A DNA stretch of 48,526 bases, taken from positions 1 to 48,526 of the forward strand of contig JAADHC010000001.1 in NCBI GenBank assembly GCA_013152085.1. Reading direction: 5' to 3'. Source of the DNA: Chlorobiota bacterium (lineage in GTDB: Bacteria > Bacteroidota > Bacteroidia > Bacteroidales > VadinHA17). Both the position numbers and the translations under genes were made by a program. Under the pieces are notes generated by a model, which searched no databases, had not been told where the DNA came from, and saw nothing but the letters and a program-made list of their open reading frames with translations. This document shows, in pieces, positions 28,323-37,730 of this stretch (position 1 is the first letter of the stretch; every line of letters begins with the position of its first letter).

Positions 28323-29699
28323 ATGCCATTAATCAGTTCTGTTTCAGGTATACGTGGGACTATTGGCGGTCTGCCGGGAGAAGGGTTGACGCCGGTGGAT
28401 ATTGTAGCTTATGCTGCTGCTTACGGTAAATTTATTTTGAATAAGGCAAGGACAAAACCGTGTCGTATTGTTGTTGGACGGGATGCCCGGATTTCGGGTG
28501 AACAGGTCTGCGAGTTTGTATGTAATACGCTTATTGCAATGGGTATAGATACGGTGGAGCTGGGACTTTCCACCACACCTACGGTAGAAATGGCTGTTAT
28601 TGCCGAACAGGCTTCAGGTGGAATCATCATAACTGCCAGCCACAATCCGGAGCATTGGAATGCACTTAAACTGTTAAATGAAAAAGGAGAATTTTTATCC
28701 GGCGAAGAAGGTGCGATCATCCGTGATTACCGGAATAATGGTGATTTCCGGTTTGCATCAATACAGGATACCGGAATACGCACCGTGAAATATGACTACC
28801 TGGAATACCACATTGACAAAATTATGGCATTGGAAGAAGTAGATTCTGAGGCCATTAAGAAAGCCGGATTTTCCATTGTTGTGGATGGAATTAATTCTGT
28901 TGGAGGGATCGCTGTTCCGGCGCTTTTACAAAAACTGGGTGTGCGGAAAATTAAGATAATTAACGGTGAACCCACCGGCAGGTTTGCTCATAATCCGGAA
29001 CCATTGCCTGAACATTTACAAGACCTGACTCATGGAGTTTTAACGAATAGGGCTGATATTGGCATCGTCGTTGACCCTGATGTGGACCGTCTTGCCTTTA
29101 TTTGCGAAAACGGAAAACCCTTTGGAGAGGAATATACGCTGGTAGCAGTGGCCGATTATCTCCTGCAAAAAAAATCCGGGAATGTGGTTTCAAACCTGTC
29201 TTCTTCCAATGCTCTGGGAATAGTCGCTCAAAAATATGGGGGAAAAAGATATACTTCAGCTGTCGGAGAGGTCCATGTAGTGCAAAAAATGAAAGAGACA
29301 AATGCCGTTATAGGAGGGGAAGGGAATGGTGGAATCATTTATCCTCCGCTCCATTATGGCAGGGATGCTCTTGTGGGGATTGCACTTTTTCTTACTTATC
29401 TGGCAAAATTGAAAGAACCGGTTTCAAAAGTCCGTCAGAAATATCCGGATCTTTTTATAGCCAAATCCAAGATTTCTATTCCCGGTACCATTCAAACAGA
29501 AGAATTATTTTCCCGGATTGTGACTGCTTTTCCGGGTGCAGTTGCTGATTATACTGATGGACTGTATCTTGCTTTACAGAAAAAGTGGATTCATATCCGA
29601 AAATCAAATACCGAACCGGTTCTCAGAATTTATTCTGAAGCAGATTCCCCTGATGCAGCCGAAATGCTTGCAAAATCCGTAAAAAAAATTATAGAATAA
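28323..29699 (+). CDS. glmM: Phosphoglucosamine mutase (alpha-phosphohexomutase family)
   Basis: 458 residues. Interconverts glucosamine 6-phosphate and 1-phosphate for cell-wall UDP-GlcNAc synthesis. The phosphoserine is S106 in I-T-A-S-H-N-P-E-H-W-N; the metal-binding loop is V-D-P-D-V-D-R-L-A-F; G-E-G-N-G-G and the final R-K-S-N-T-E-P-V-L-R-I-Y phosphate-binding loop are complete. GlmM-like members of this family can also be phosphomannomutases or phosphoglucomutases; the N-W-N-A-L-K-type loop favours GlmM. A weak -7-like TACCTTTA lies at 28290-28297. Confidence 0.86.
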   Translation: MPLISSVSGIRGTIGGLPGEGLTPVDIVAYAAAYGKFILNKARTKPCRIVVGRDARISGEQVCEFVCNTLIAMGIDTVELGLSTTPTVEMAVIAEQASGGIIITASHNPEHWNALKLLNEKGEFLSGEEGAIIRDYRNNGDFRFASIQDTGIRTVKYDYLEYHIDKIMALEEVDSEAIKKAGFSIVVDGINSVGGIAVPALLQKLGVRKIKIINGEPTGRFAHNPEPLPEHLQDLTHGVLTNRADIGIVVDPDVDRLAFICENGKPFGEEYTLVAVADYLLQKKSGNVVSNLSSSNALGIVAQKYGGKRYTSAVGEVHVVQKMKETNAVIGGEGNGGIIYPPLHYGRDALVGIALFLTYLAKLKEPVSKVRQKYPDLFIAKSKISIPGTIQTEELFSRIVTAFPGAVADYTDGLYLALQKKWIHIRKSNTEPVLRIYSEADSPDAAEMLAKSVKKIIE

Positions 29700-29779
29700 A
29701 ATATCATCATCATGGAATAATCAGGACAATATTGTTGTCCAATTACCATGTTGTATTGATGTTAATAAATGTTAAAAGA

Positions 29780-29810
29780 TTGTAACAGTTATAAAAGTAT
29801 CTTATTTTCG
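29780..29810 (+). promoter_or_regulatory. Promoter of the efflux operon
   Basis: A TTG at 29780-29782 is separated by 20 bases from TATTTTCG at 29803-29810, one mismatch from TAnnTTTG. The ATG of the adaptor gene is 32 bases downstream. Confidence 0.5.
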
Positions 29811-29841
29811 AAATCATTCAGCTGTTAATGAAAGAAGCATT

Positions 29842-31266
29842 ATGGAAAATAAAAGAAAACGTAATACCAGGAAAACACTGATTATCACTGGAGTTATTAT
29901 TGTCCTGGTATCTTTGGCCTTATGGGTATATTCACGTTCAACCGGTAAAAATGAAAAAGTCGAGTTGTTTACGGAGGTACGGCAGGGTCAATTTGAAGTG
30001 CTGGTTAATGTTACAGGAGAACTGCAGGCCGAAAGCTCGGTGCAGATTATGGCCCCTCCTGAATTGAGAAGCCGGAATCTTCGCTTTGGTCAGATAAAAA
30101 TACAGGATCTGATACCGGAGGGAACAGTAGTTGACTCGGGCGATTATGTTGCTTTACTTGACCGGTCCGAAGCAGATAACAGTCTCAAAGATGTCATGGA
30201 TGCCCTTGAAAAAGACCAGTCGGCCTATGAGAAAACAAAACTGGATACAACCATGGAATTGCGTAATCTGAGAGATGAGTTGATTAATCTCAGATACAAC
30301 ATGGAGGAATCAAAAATTACGCTTGAGCAATCTGTTTATGAACCTCCGGCAACCATCCGTCAGGCCCAGATCAATCTCGATAAGGCACAAAGGGCATTTG
30401 CCCAGGCTAAAAAAAATTATGTTCTCAAAGTGAGACAGGCTGAAGCTGATATGCGGGAGGCAGAGATCAACCTGGCAAAACAACAAAGAAAACATGATGA
30501 AATGCTGAATGTGATCAGTAAATTTGAAATCCATGCTCCGGCTTCGGGGATGGTGATTTATTATAAGGAATGGGGTGGGCAAAAAAGAAAAGTGGGTTCG
30601 ATGATCAGTCCGTGGGACCTGACTGTAGCCACCCTGCCTGATTTATCTTCTATGATTTCTAAAACTTATGTCAATGAGATAGATATCAGTAAGGTTAAAC
30701 CCGGACAAAAGGTGCGTATCGGTGTGGATGCTTTTCCTGATAAGAAATATACCGGTTTGGTTACAGAGGTAGCTAATATAGGTGAACAATTACCAAATAC
30801 AGATGCCAAGGTTTTTGAGGTAACTATAAAAATCGATGGTACCGATCCGATTCTTCGCCCTGCCATGACTACCAGTAACCAGATCATTACGGATACTTAT
30901 GACAGTGTCATGTTTATTCCGTTGGAAGCAGTTCAGGTGCAAGATAGTATAACTTACGTTTATAAGAAAAACGGAGTGAAACAGGTCGTGGTTCTTGGTA
31001 CGGAAAATGAAAATGAGATTATTGTAGAGAAGGGTTTGAAAGAAGGAGAGAAAATATATCTGAATCTTCCTGAAAATGCGGAAAAATTTAAACTGGAAGG
31101 GAAAGAACTTATCCCAGTGATCAAAGAAAAAGAGCGAAAGAAAGAGGCCGAGGAGGAACGTTTGAAAAAACAAGCTGAAGAAAATGCATCTCGACGGAAA
31201 ATGATGAGACAAACCCGGGGAGGGTTCCAGGGTCAGGGTGTTAAACGACCTGTAAGATCGAAATAA
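29842..31266 (+). CDS. HlyD/MacA-type periplasmic adaptor of an efflux pump
   Basis: 474 residues: one N-terminal TM (residues 12-29), the split lipoyl/barrel-sandwich domain (around residues 50-105 and 230-255), a long alpha-helical coiled-coil hairpin between them (about 110-230), a beta-barrel with V-N-E-I-D-I-S-K-V-K-P-G-Q-K-V, and a highly charged, disordered C-terminal tail. It links an inner-membrane permease to an outer-membrane channel. It is the first gene of an adaptor-permease-TolC set, and no ABC ATPase gene is inside the operon. Confidence 0.9.
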   Translation: MENKRKRNTRKTLIITGVIIVLVSLALWVYSRSTGKNEKVELFTEVRQGQFEVLVNVTGELQAESSVQIMAPPELRSRNLRFGQIKIQDLIPEGTVVDSGDYVALLDRSEADNSLKDVMDALEKDQSAYEKTKLDTTMELRNLRDELINLRYNMEESKITLEQSVYEPPATIRQAQINLDKAQRAFAQAKKNYVLKVRQAEADMREAEINLAKQQRKHDEMLNVISKFEIHAPASGMVIYYKEWGGQKRKVGSMISPWDLTVATLPDLSSMISKTYVNEIDISKVKPGQKVRIGVDAFPDKKYTGLVTEVANIGEQLPNTDAKVFEVTIKIDGTDPILRPAMTTSNQIITDTYDSVMFIPLEAVQVQDSITYVYKKNGVKQVVVLGTENENEIIVEKGLKEGEKIYLNLPENAEKFKLEGKELIPVIKEKERKKEAEEERLKKQAEENASRRKMMRQTRGGFQGQGVKRPVRSK

Positions 31267-31293
31267 AGTGTTATAAATTAAGAAAGAACTTTT

Positions 31294-32652
31294 ATGCATA
31301 GATACTTTCACGATATTGTTATCGCTTTTGAGTCTATTATGTCCAACAAGCTGAAATCCGTACTCACTGCACTCGGTATAATCTTTGGTGTTGCTGCCGT
31401 GATCAGTATGCTGGCCATCGGCAAAGGGGCCAAACAGGAAATCCTTGATCAGATAAAAATGGTTGGCGTGAACAATATCGTTATCACACCCATTGTAGAA
31501 GATAGCGCAAACAGTAGCGACGAAAATAATCAGGAAGGGGAAAAACAGAAAAATAAATTTTCTCCCGGCCTTACATTGCTGGATGCTGAATCTATTATGA
31601 AGATCCTTCCATCAGTTGAAAGGATCAGCCCGGAGATATCCCTGAACTCATTTGTTGTGCAGAATGGGAAAAGGTCTTCTGCTAAAGTAGTGGGGGTTTT
31701 AAAAGACTATTTTGGTATTTATAACCTGGACCTTGTTGAAGGTACTTATTTTAACCATTATCAGGAAGAACACGGACTTCCGGTATGTATTATCGGGGCA
31801 AACATTAAGTCCCGGTTTTTTAACCAGGTAGATGCGATTGGTCAGTATGTTAAATTTGGCAATACGTGGTTCCGGATTATTGGTGTATTACGCAGAACCA
31901 ATCTTACATTAACCTCTTTTGAAAATACCGGTGTCAATGTGTATAATGATAATATTTACATTCCGGTAAAGACATTCTTAATGCGTATTGAAAACAGGGC
32001 ATTAGTAAATACCAAGGCATTTCAGAATTCTATTGTGATCAGGGGCTTTGGTTTTGTGAGTATCCGCAGTTCCTCTGCAACACAAAATACAAATTCCAAC
32101 TACCACCAACTTGATAAAATTGTTGTTCAGGTTAAGGAGAGTGAACAGTTGACACCAAGTACCGAGGTGCTCAGCCGGATGATGATACGGCGTCATCTTG
32201 GCGTAAAGGATTTTGAAATCACCATACCTGAACTTTTATTAAAACAACAACAGCGGACAAAAGACATTTTCAATATTGTATTGGGAGCCATTGCCAGTAT
32301 ATCATTGATTGTCGGGGGAATTGGGATAATGAATATTATGTTTGCTACGGTGATGGAAAGAATTAAAGAAATCGGAACACGTATGGCTATCGGAGCCAAG
32401 AAAAAGGATATTGTTATTCAATTCCTTTCTGAAGCTATTCTGATAAGTGTTTCAGGTGGGTTTATCGGTGTTTTCCTTGGGGTGTTCCTGGCAAAGATAA
32501 TTCAACAGCTTGCTGGTATTCAAACCATTATCAGCCTTTTTGCTGTAGTCATTGCTTTTGGAGTTTCTGCTGCTGTTGGAGTTGTTTTTGGATATACGCC
32601 TGCAAAACGGGCTTCCGAAAAAGATCCGATTGAATCATTACGTTACGAATAA
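31294..32652 (+). CDS. MacB/FtsX-type ABC transporter permease
   Basis: 452 residues. One N-terminal TM (I-M-S-N-K-L-K-S-V-L-T-A-L-G-I-I-F-G then V-I-S-M-L-A-I-G), a large periplasmic MacB_PCD domain of about 230 residues, and three C-terminal TMs (from L-G-A-I-A-S-I-S-L-I-V-G-G-I-G-I-M-N to the end) with the FtsX signature I-G-T-R-M-A-I-G-A. Unlike Escherichia coli MacB it has no ATPase domain. It may use the LolD-type ATPase encoded at 38763 or one elsewhere. Confidence 0.91.
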   Translation: MHRYFHDIVIAFESIMSNKLKSVLTALGIIFGVAAVISMLAIGKGAKQEILDQIKMVGVNNIVITPIVEDSANSSDENNQEGEKQKNKFSPGLTLLDAESIMKILPSVERISPEISLNSFVVQNGKRSSAKVVGVLKDYFGIYNLDLVEGTYFNHYQEEHGLPVCIIGANIKSRFFNQVDAIGQYVKFGNTWFRIIGVLRRTNLTLTSFENTGVNVYNDNIYIPVKTFLMRIENRALVNTKAFQNSIVIRGFGFVSIRSSSATQNTNSNYHQLDKIVVQVKESEQLTPSTEVLSRMMIRRHLGVKDFEITIPELLLKQQQRTKDIFNIVLGAIASISLIVGGIGIMNIMFATVMERIKEIGTRMAIGAKKKDIVIQFLSEAILISVSGGFIGVFLGVFLAKIIQQLAGIQTIISLFAVVIAFGVSAAVGVVFGYTPAKRASEKDPIESLRYE

Positions 32653-32663
32653 AGATATTTTCC

Positions 32664-34157
32664 ATGATGATCAGAAAAGTTTTTACTGGTTTTACTATCG
32701 CAGGCCTGTTCCTGTTGTTGACCCATGGCCTGTTTGCACAGGATACCCTTCGCCTGAACATTCAGCAGGTTATCCAGCTGGCTACCGAACAATCACCCCA
32801 GGCCATCCTGGCCAAGCATCAGTTCAGGGCAAGCTACTGGGCGTACAGAACGTATCAGGCGAAGTACCGCCCTGCCCTGAGCATGAATGCAACATTACCG
32901 GATTATTTGCGTGTATTTGAAAAGGAGTATGATTTTAATACCGGCCAGGAATACTATGTGGAAAAGAATACCAATAATTCCACGCTGGGTCTTTCGCTAA
33001 CACAAAATATTGGCTTTACAGGTGGCTCGATTTTTACGAGCTCCGATTTAACCCGTTTTGATGTATTCGGGTCTGACCGCTCTGTTCAGTACATCAGTAC
33101 ACCTATGAGCATAGGTCTTCGGCAGCCTATCTTTGATTATAACCCGCTAAAATGGGAGAAAAGAATTGAGCCGATTAAGTACGAGGAAGCTAAAAAAAGT
33201 TATCTCGATGCTATGGAATCGGTAAACATGCGTGCTGTTAATCTTTTTTTTAACCTTACCCTCGCACAATTGAATCAGGAAATAGCTCATGTAAACTATT
33301 CGAATGCCGATACGCTGTATCGCATTGCCCAGGGCAGATATAACATCGGAACCATTGCTGAGGATGAGCTTCTGCAGATGGAGCTGAGGCTCCTGAATGC
33401 CGGGACAGCTTTGAACAGGGCCGGAATAGATCTGCAAATTCAGGAGTTTCAGTTACGGTCATTCCTGGGTTACAATGAAAATGTTCAGATTCAGCTGATC
33501 ATTCCCAGCGAAATACCTGACCTGGAGGTGAACGTGGACCAGGTGCTGAGCCTGGCCCGGAAAAATAATCCGGAAATTCTTGATTTTCAGCGGCAACTAC
33601 TCGAAGCACAACGGGATGTAGCCCAGGCCAGGCTGCAGAAAGGTTTAAATGCCAACCTTTTTGCGACATTTGGCCTTACACAGCGGGCTAATGATTTTTC
33701 GGATGCCTATCGTAACCCTTTGGATCAGCAACGAGTCAGGATCGGGTTTGAATTGCCTATTGTTGACTGGGGTCTCGGGAGAGGTCGTTACAAACTGGCA
33801 CAATCCAACGAAGAGGTAGTCAAAACAAATGTGGCGCAGGCAAAGATTGATTTTCAGCAAAGTATTATCCTTAATGTCGCCCAGTTTAATCTTCAGGATG
33901 ATCAGGTGCTTATTGCTGCTAAGGCTGATACTACTGCCCGTAAAAGATATGAAGTGACCAAACAGCGGTTTCTGATTGGCAAAATAGCCGTACTTGATCT
34001 CAATGTTGCCGATTCGGAAAAAGATGTGGCCAAACGGGGTTATATTTCAGCTCTAAGGGATTACTGGACTTACTTCTATAATCTGCGGAAGATGACACTG
34101 TATGATTTTATCAATCAACGGGATCTCTCTGCCGATTTTGACCGGCTGGTGCGATAA
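32664..34157 (+). CDS. TolC-family outer-membrane efflux channel
   Basis: 497 residues: signal peptide (cut near L-F-A-Q) and two homologous halves of long helices joined by beta strands, as in TolC/OprM. Typical stretches are L-G-L-S-L-T-Q-N-I-G in the first half and R-V-R-I-G-F-E-L-P-I-V-D-W-G-L-G-R-G-R in the second. It completes a tripartite envelope-spanning export system with the two genes before it (11-base gap to the permease). Confidence 0.92.
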   Translation: MMIRKVFTGFTIAGLFLLLTHGLFAQDTLRLNIQQVIQLATEQSPQAILAKHQFRASYWAYRTYQAKYRPALSMNATLPDYLRVFEKEYDFNTGQEYYVEKNTNNSTLGLSLTQNIGFTGGSIFTSSDLTRFDVFGSDRSVQYISTPMSIGLRQPIFDYNPLKWEKRIEPIKYEEAKKSYLDAMESVNMRAVNLFFNLTLAQLNQEIAHVNYSNADTLYRIAQGRYNIGTIAEDELLQMELRLLNAGTALNRAGIDLQIQEFQLRSFLGYNENVQIQLIIPSEIPDLEVNVDQVLSLARKNNPEILDFQRQLLEAQRDVAQARLQKGLNANLFATFGLTQRANDFSDAYRNPLDQQRVRIGFELPIVDWGLGRGRYKLAQSNEEVVKTNVAQAKIDFQQSIILNVAQFNLQDDQVLIAAKADTTARKRYEVTKQRFLIGKIAVLDLNVADSEKDVAKRGYISALRDYWTYFYNLRKMTLYDFINQRDLSADFDRLVR

Positions 34158-34244
34158 GTACCGGATGAATATATATTTTAGCTATTTCTAACCGGATTGG
34201 AAAGATGTAAATTAAAATGTTTTTGTTTCTGTGGGTGGTGGATT

Positions 34245-34272
34245 TTCTCCGGAGAACTTCCGGAAGAAGTTC
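34245..34272. repeat. Adjacent CCGG-centred palindromes between tolC-like gene and secDF
   Basis: TTCTCCGGAGAA (34245-34256) and CTTCCGGAAG (34257-34266) are abutting perfect palindromes, and GAACTTC/GAAGTTC (34254-34272) forms an alternative, overlapping stem. There is no T-run after it, so a normal terminator is unlikely. The rest of the 243-base gap shows only the secDF -7 box. Confidence 0.5.
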
Positions 34273-34336
34273 AGCTATGTGTATAATTCACGGATTTCTC
34301 TCCTCTGTTATGGCATAGCCATTAGGAAAAAATTTC

Positions 34337-34344
34337 TATCTTTG
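34337..34344 (+). promoter_or_regulatory. -7 box of secDF
   Basis: TATCTTTG matches TAnnTTTG. It leaves a leader of about 50 bases before the secDF ATG. Confidence 0.5.
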
Positions 34345-34400
34345 CCCGACATTTTTAAACACTTGAGAAACTTAGTATTTACAATAATTCTGAACTAAAA

Positions 34401-37400
34401 ATGCAAAATAAAGGTGCAATTCTTGTTCTGGCCATTACTTTGGCTGTAGTAAGTATCTACCAGTTGTCATTTTCGTTTGTAACCTATAAGGTAAAAAAGG
34501 AGGCAAAAGAATATGCACAAGGTGATTTGGGTAAAGAAATCCGATATCTTGATTCTATAGCTGATTTGCCTAAAGAAAAATGGAGTTATCTGGGAAATAC
34601 TTTCCGTGAGTGTCAACAAAAGGAACTTAACCTGGGTCTCGATCTTAAAGGGGGTATGAACGTTATTCTCGAGATTTCTGTTACGGACATTGTCGAAGCT
34701 CTTTCAAACTACAATACAGATACAACATTTCTTGAGGCGCTTAAAAGGGCACAGGAATTACAGCGAAACAGCCAGGAAGATTTTATTACACTGTTTGGGC
34801 AGGCATTTGAGGAGATTGCTCCGGATGCACGACTGGCTGCAATATTTAATACCATAGAATTACGAGACAAGGTTGATTTTAATTCGACCAATGAGGATGT
34901 ATTACGTGTTTTGCGTGCTGAAACGCAGGACGCTATCGATAATGCTTTTAATATTCTGAGTAGCCGTATTGACAGATTCGGGGTGGTTCAGCCTACCATC
35001 CAAAAACTTTCTACCCAGGGCCGGATCATGGTTGAACTGCCGGGTGTTAAAGATCCCTCACGTGTCAGGAAATTATTGCAGGAAACAGCCGATCTGGAAT
35101 TCTGGGAAACCTATGAAAATTCTGAAGTAGGTCCCTATCTCATGCGGGCGAATAATCTTCTGCGCGAAATTATAAGTACAACAAAGGACACCACTTCTCA
35201 GCAACCGGTAACTCCTGCACTGAAAGGACAGACCGGAAGTAATGCAGCAGATACTACGGCTGCATCGGATACTTCTGCCTCATCTTTGCTGAACTTAATC
35301 GAGCAGGACACAACCCAGCAGAAAGAAGCACAATCGCTGGAAGAGTTTAAAACACAAAATCCTTTATTTGGCGTTTTAATACCAAATACTTCTCGCGACG
35401 GAAATTTTGTACCTGGTTCTACCGTCGGATTTGCCCATGGTAAAGATACAGCCCTGGTAAACAGGTATCTGAATATGAAGCAGATTAAAGCTATTTTTCC
35501 ACGGGATTTACGCTTTAAATGGCATTTTAAACCTTATAAATATGATCCTGCACAAACCCTTTATGAACTTCATGCAATCAAGGTGACTACCCGTGATAAT
35601 AAAGCCCCCCTTACGGGTGATGTGATTAACACGGCAAGAGAGGAGTTTGACCAGAATACCGGCGAAGCGAAGGTAACCATGTCGATGAATGCCGAAGGTG
35701 CAAAAGTCTGGGCCCGTCTTACCCGGGAAAATGTTGGTAAAAGCATTGCCATCGTCCTTGACAATTATGTTTATTCAGCACCGCGTGTAAACAGTGAAAT
35801 TAAAGGAGGGAATTCAGAGATCTCAGGTGATTTTACCATTGATGAGGCCAAGGATTTGGCCAATATTCTGAAATCAGGAAAACTACCGGCTCCTGCAAAG
35901 ATCATCCAGGAAGCTGTTGTCGGACCAACGCTGGGACAGGAAGCCATCCATGCAGGTATGAATTCTTTCCTGATCGCATTTATTGTTGTGCTGATATTTA
36001 TGATCTTTTATTATAGTGCCCGGGGTGGACTTGTGGCTGATATTGCACTGATAGTCAATATCTTTTTTATCATGGGCGTGTTGGCTTCCCTGAATGCCGT
36101 TCTTACCCTGCCCGGTATTGCGGGGATCGTTCTTACGGTGGGTATCTCTGTAGATGCAAACGTATTGATTTATGAAAGAATCAAGGAGGAACTTCGTGCC
36201 GGAAAAGGCATTAAAATGGCAATATCCGAAGGATACAAAAATGCACGTTCTGCCATTATTGATGCCAATGTTACTACTTTCCTCACGGGTATTATTCTTT
36301 ACATTTTTGGTACAGGACCGATTCGAGGATTTGCAACGACACTGGTGATAGGGATTGTTACCTCCCTGTTTTCTGCAATTTTCATTACACGGCTTATTTT
36401 TGAAAGAGCACTCAATAAAAACAATAAGCTTACTTTTGCATCAAAGTTTACCGAACGGGCTTTTACCAATCTTGATATAAAATTTATTGAAAAAAGAAAA
36501 GCAGCCTATGTAATTTCCGGTATTCTGGTAGCTATTGCCATCTTTTCTTTGATAACCAGAGGATTAAGCACCGGTGTTGATTTTACGGGAGGACGGACTT
36601 ATGTTGTCCGTTTTGATAAAGCATATCCAACCGCCGAAGTTCAGAAAACGCTGGCCAAAGTATTTGGCAAGTTGCCTGAAGTAAAAATCTATGGAAATGA
36701 TAAGCAAATGCGGATCACTACTCAATATCTGGTTGACGATCCTGCTGCGGATGATCAGGTGGATGCGAAAATGTACGAAGGTCTCAAACCTTTTCTGGGA
36801 CCGGATGTAGATCTCAAGAAATTTAATGAGGAGTACAAGCAAAGTTCTCAGACTGTCGGCCCGACTATTGCGGATGATATAAAAGTTCAGGCCGTATGGG
36901 CAGTCTTCTTTTCACTGGTTGTAATGTTTGTCTATATTATGCTTCGTTTCAAAAACTGGCGTTTCGGACTTGGTGCTGTCGGAGCATTGATTCATGATTC
37001 CCTGATCGTGCTTGGATTATTTTCACTGTTTCACGGAGTTATGCCTTTCTCAATGGAGATAAACCAGGCTTTTGTCGCTGCTATCCTGACGGTAATCGGT
37101 TATTCGGTCAACGATACGGTTGTTGTATTCGACCGTATCAGGGAATACCTGGGAATTTACCGCAAACGGGAACGGCGCGAAATTATGGATATGGCCATTA
37201 ACAGTACACTGAGCCGTACTTTCAGTACATCTTTCAGTACGTTTGTCGTGTTGCTGGTTATCTTCATGTTTGGTGGCGAGGTAATTCGGGGATTTGCCTT
37301 CGCATTACTTATCGGCGTAGTCGTAGGTACCTATTCTTCAATATTTATTGCTACACCGCTTGTTTATGATACGGTAAAAAAAGAAGAGACAGAACGAATG

Positions 37401-37424
37401 CTCAAAGGAAAGACCAGAAAATAA
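34401..37424 (+). CDS. secDF: Fused SecD-SecF protein translocase subunit
   Basis: 1007 residues, an RND-fold inner-membrane protein that uses the proton gradient to pull exported proteins through SecYEG. SecD and SecF are fused, as is usual in Bacteroidota. The SecD half has D-L-K-G-G-M-N-V-I-L near residue 78, a long periplasmic P1 domain with a Gln/Thr/Ser-rich insert (35180-35340), and TM segments from I-A-F-I-V-V-L-I-F; the SecF half has V-D-F-T-G-G-R-T-Y and ends with TMs containing N-D-T-V-V-V-F-D-R. It is followed by a strong intrinsic terminator. Confidence 0.96.
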   Translation: MQNKGAILVLAITLAVVSIYQLSFSFVTYKVKKEAKEYAQGDLGKEIRYLDSIADLPKEKWSYLGNTFRECQQKELNLGLDLKGGMNVILEISVTDIVEALSNYNTDTTFLEALKRAQELQRNSQEDFITLFGQAFEEIAPDARLAAIFNTIELRDKVDFNSTNEDVLRVLRAETQDAIDNAFNILSSRIDRFGVVQPTIQKLSTQGRIMVELPGVKDPSRVRKLLQETADLEFWETYENSEVGPYLMRANNLLREIISTTKDTTSQQPVTPALKGQTGSNAADTTAASDTSASSLLNLIEQDTTQQKEAQSLEEFKTQNPLFGVLIPNTSRDGNFVPGSTVGFAHGKDTALVNRYLNMKQIKAIFPRDLRFKWHFKPYKYDPAQTLYELHAIKVTTRDNKAPLTGDVINTAREEFDQNTGEAKVTMSMNAEGAKVWARLTRENVGKSIAIVLDNYVYSAPRVNSEIKGGNSEISGDFTIDEAKDLANILKSGKLPAPAKIIQEAVVGPTLGQEAIHAGMNSFLIAFIVVLIFMIFYYSARGGLVADIALIVNIFFIMGVLASLNAVLTLPGIAGIVLTVGISVDANVLIYERIKEELRAGKGIKMAISEGYKNARSAIIDANVTTFLTGIILYIFGTGPIRGFATTLVIGIVTSLFSAIFITRLIFERALNKNNKLTFASKFTERAFTNLDIKFIEKRKAAYVISGILVAIAIFSLITRGLSTGVDFTGGRTYVVRFDKAYPTAEVQKTLAKVFGKLPEVKIYGNDKQMRITTQYLVDDPAADDQVDAKMYEGLKPFLGPDVDLKKFNEEYKQSSQTVGPTIADDIKVQAVWAVFFSLVVMFVYIMLRFKNWRFGLGAVGALIHDSLIVLGLFSLFHGVMPFSMEINQAFVAAILTVIGYSVNDTVVVFDRIREYLGIYRKRERREIMDMAINSTLSRTFSTSFSTFVVLLVIFMFGGEVIRGFAFALLIGVVVGTYSSIFIATPLVYDTVKKEETERMLKGKTRK

Positions 37425-37427
37425 ATT

Positions 37428-37458
37428 AAAAAAACCGGATAAATTCCGGTTTTTTTTT
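37428..37458 (+). terminator. Intrinsic terminator of secDF
   Basis: CCGGA (37435-37439) pairs with TCCGG (37445-37449), preceded by an A-run and followed by nine T residues. It begins 3 bases after the secDF stop. Confidence 0.85.
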
Positions 37459-37499
37459 GGTTTCTTTCTTAATTTCGCATGGTTATTTTACTTAATTTT

Positions 37500-37730
37500 A
37501 TGGGTGATATGATACTATTTATCAGCGGCCAGGAAATTGTCATTGTGTTTGTAGTCGTCCTTTTACTCTTCGGCGCAAATAAAATACCCGAATTTGCCAA
37601 AGGACTTGGGAAAGGTATGCGCGAGTTTAAGAAAGCTACGGAAGATATTAAACGCGAAATTAATGATAGCTCGGACGAAATTATGGATGACATCAATGAT
37701 CTGAAAGATAACCTGACCCGGATTAAGTAA
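37500..37730 (+). CDS. tatA: Sec-independent protein translocase component TatA/TatE
   Basis: 76 residues from ATG 37500: an N-terminal TM ([13 protein letters not shown]) followed by the hinge [22 protein letters not shown], then an amphipathic and acidic tail. It forms the variable pore of the twin-arginine translocase. The frame opens at ATG 37479, but a candidate -7 box (TAATTTCG, 37470-37477) would place transcription start near or after that codon, so 37500 or 37509 is more likely. tatC is not in the window. Its stop overlaps the exchanger ATG by one base. Confidence 0.9.
   Translation: MGDMILFISGQEIVIVFVVVLLLFGANKIPEFAKGLGKGMREFKKATEDIKREINDSSDEIMDDINDLKDNLTRIK

Noticed and set aside
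29723-29740. Hairpin GGACAA/TTGTCC after glmM
   Set aside because: Only six base pairs and no T-run; too weak to call a terminator.
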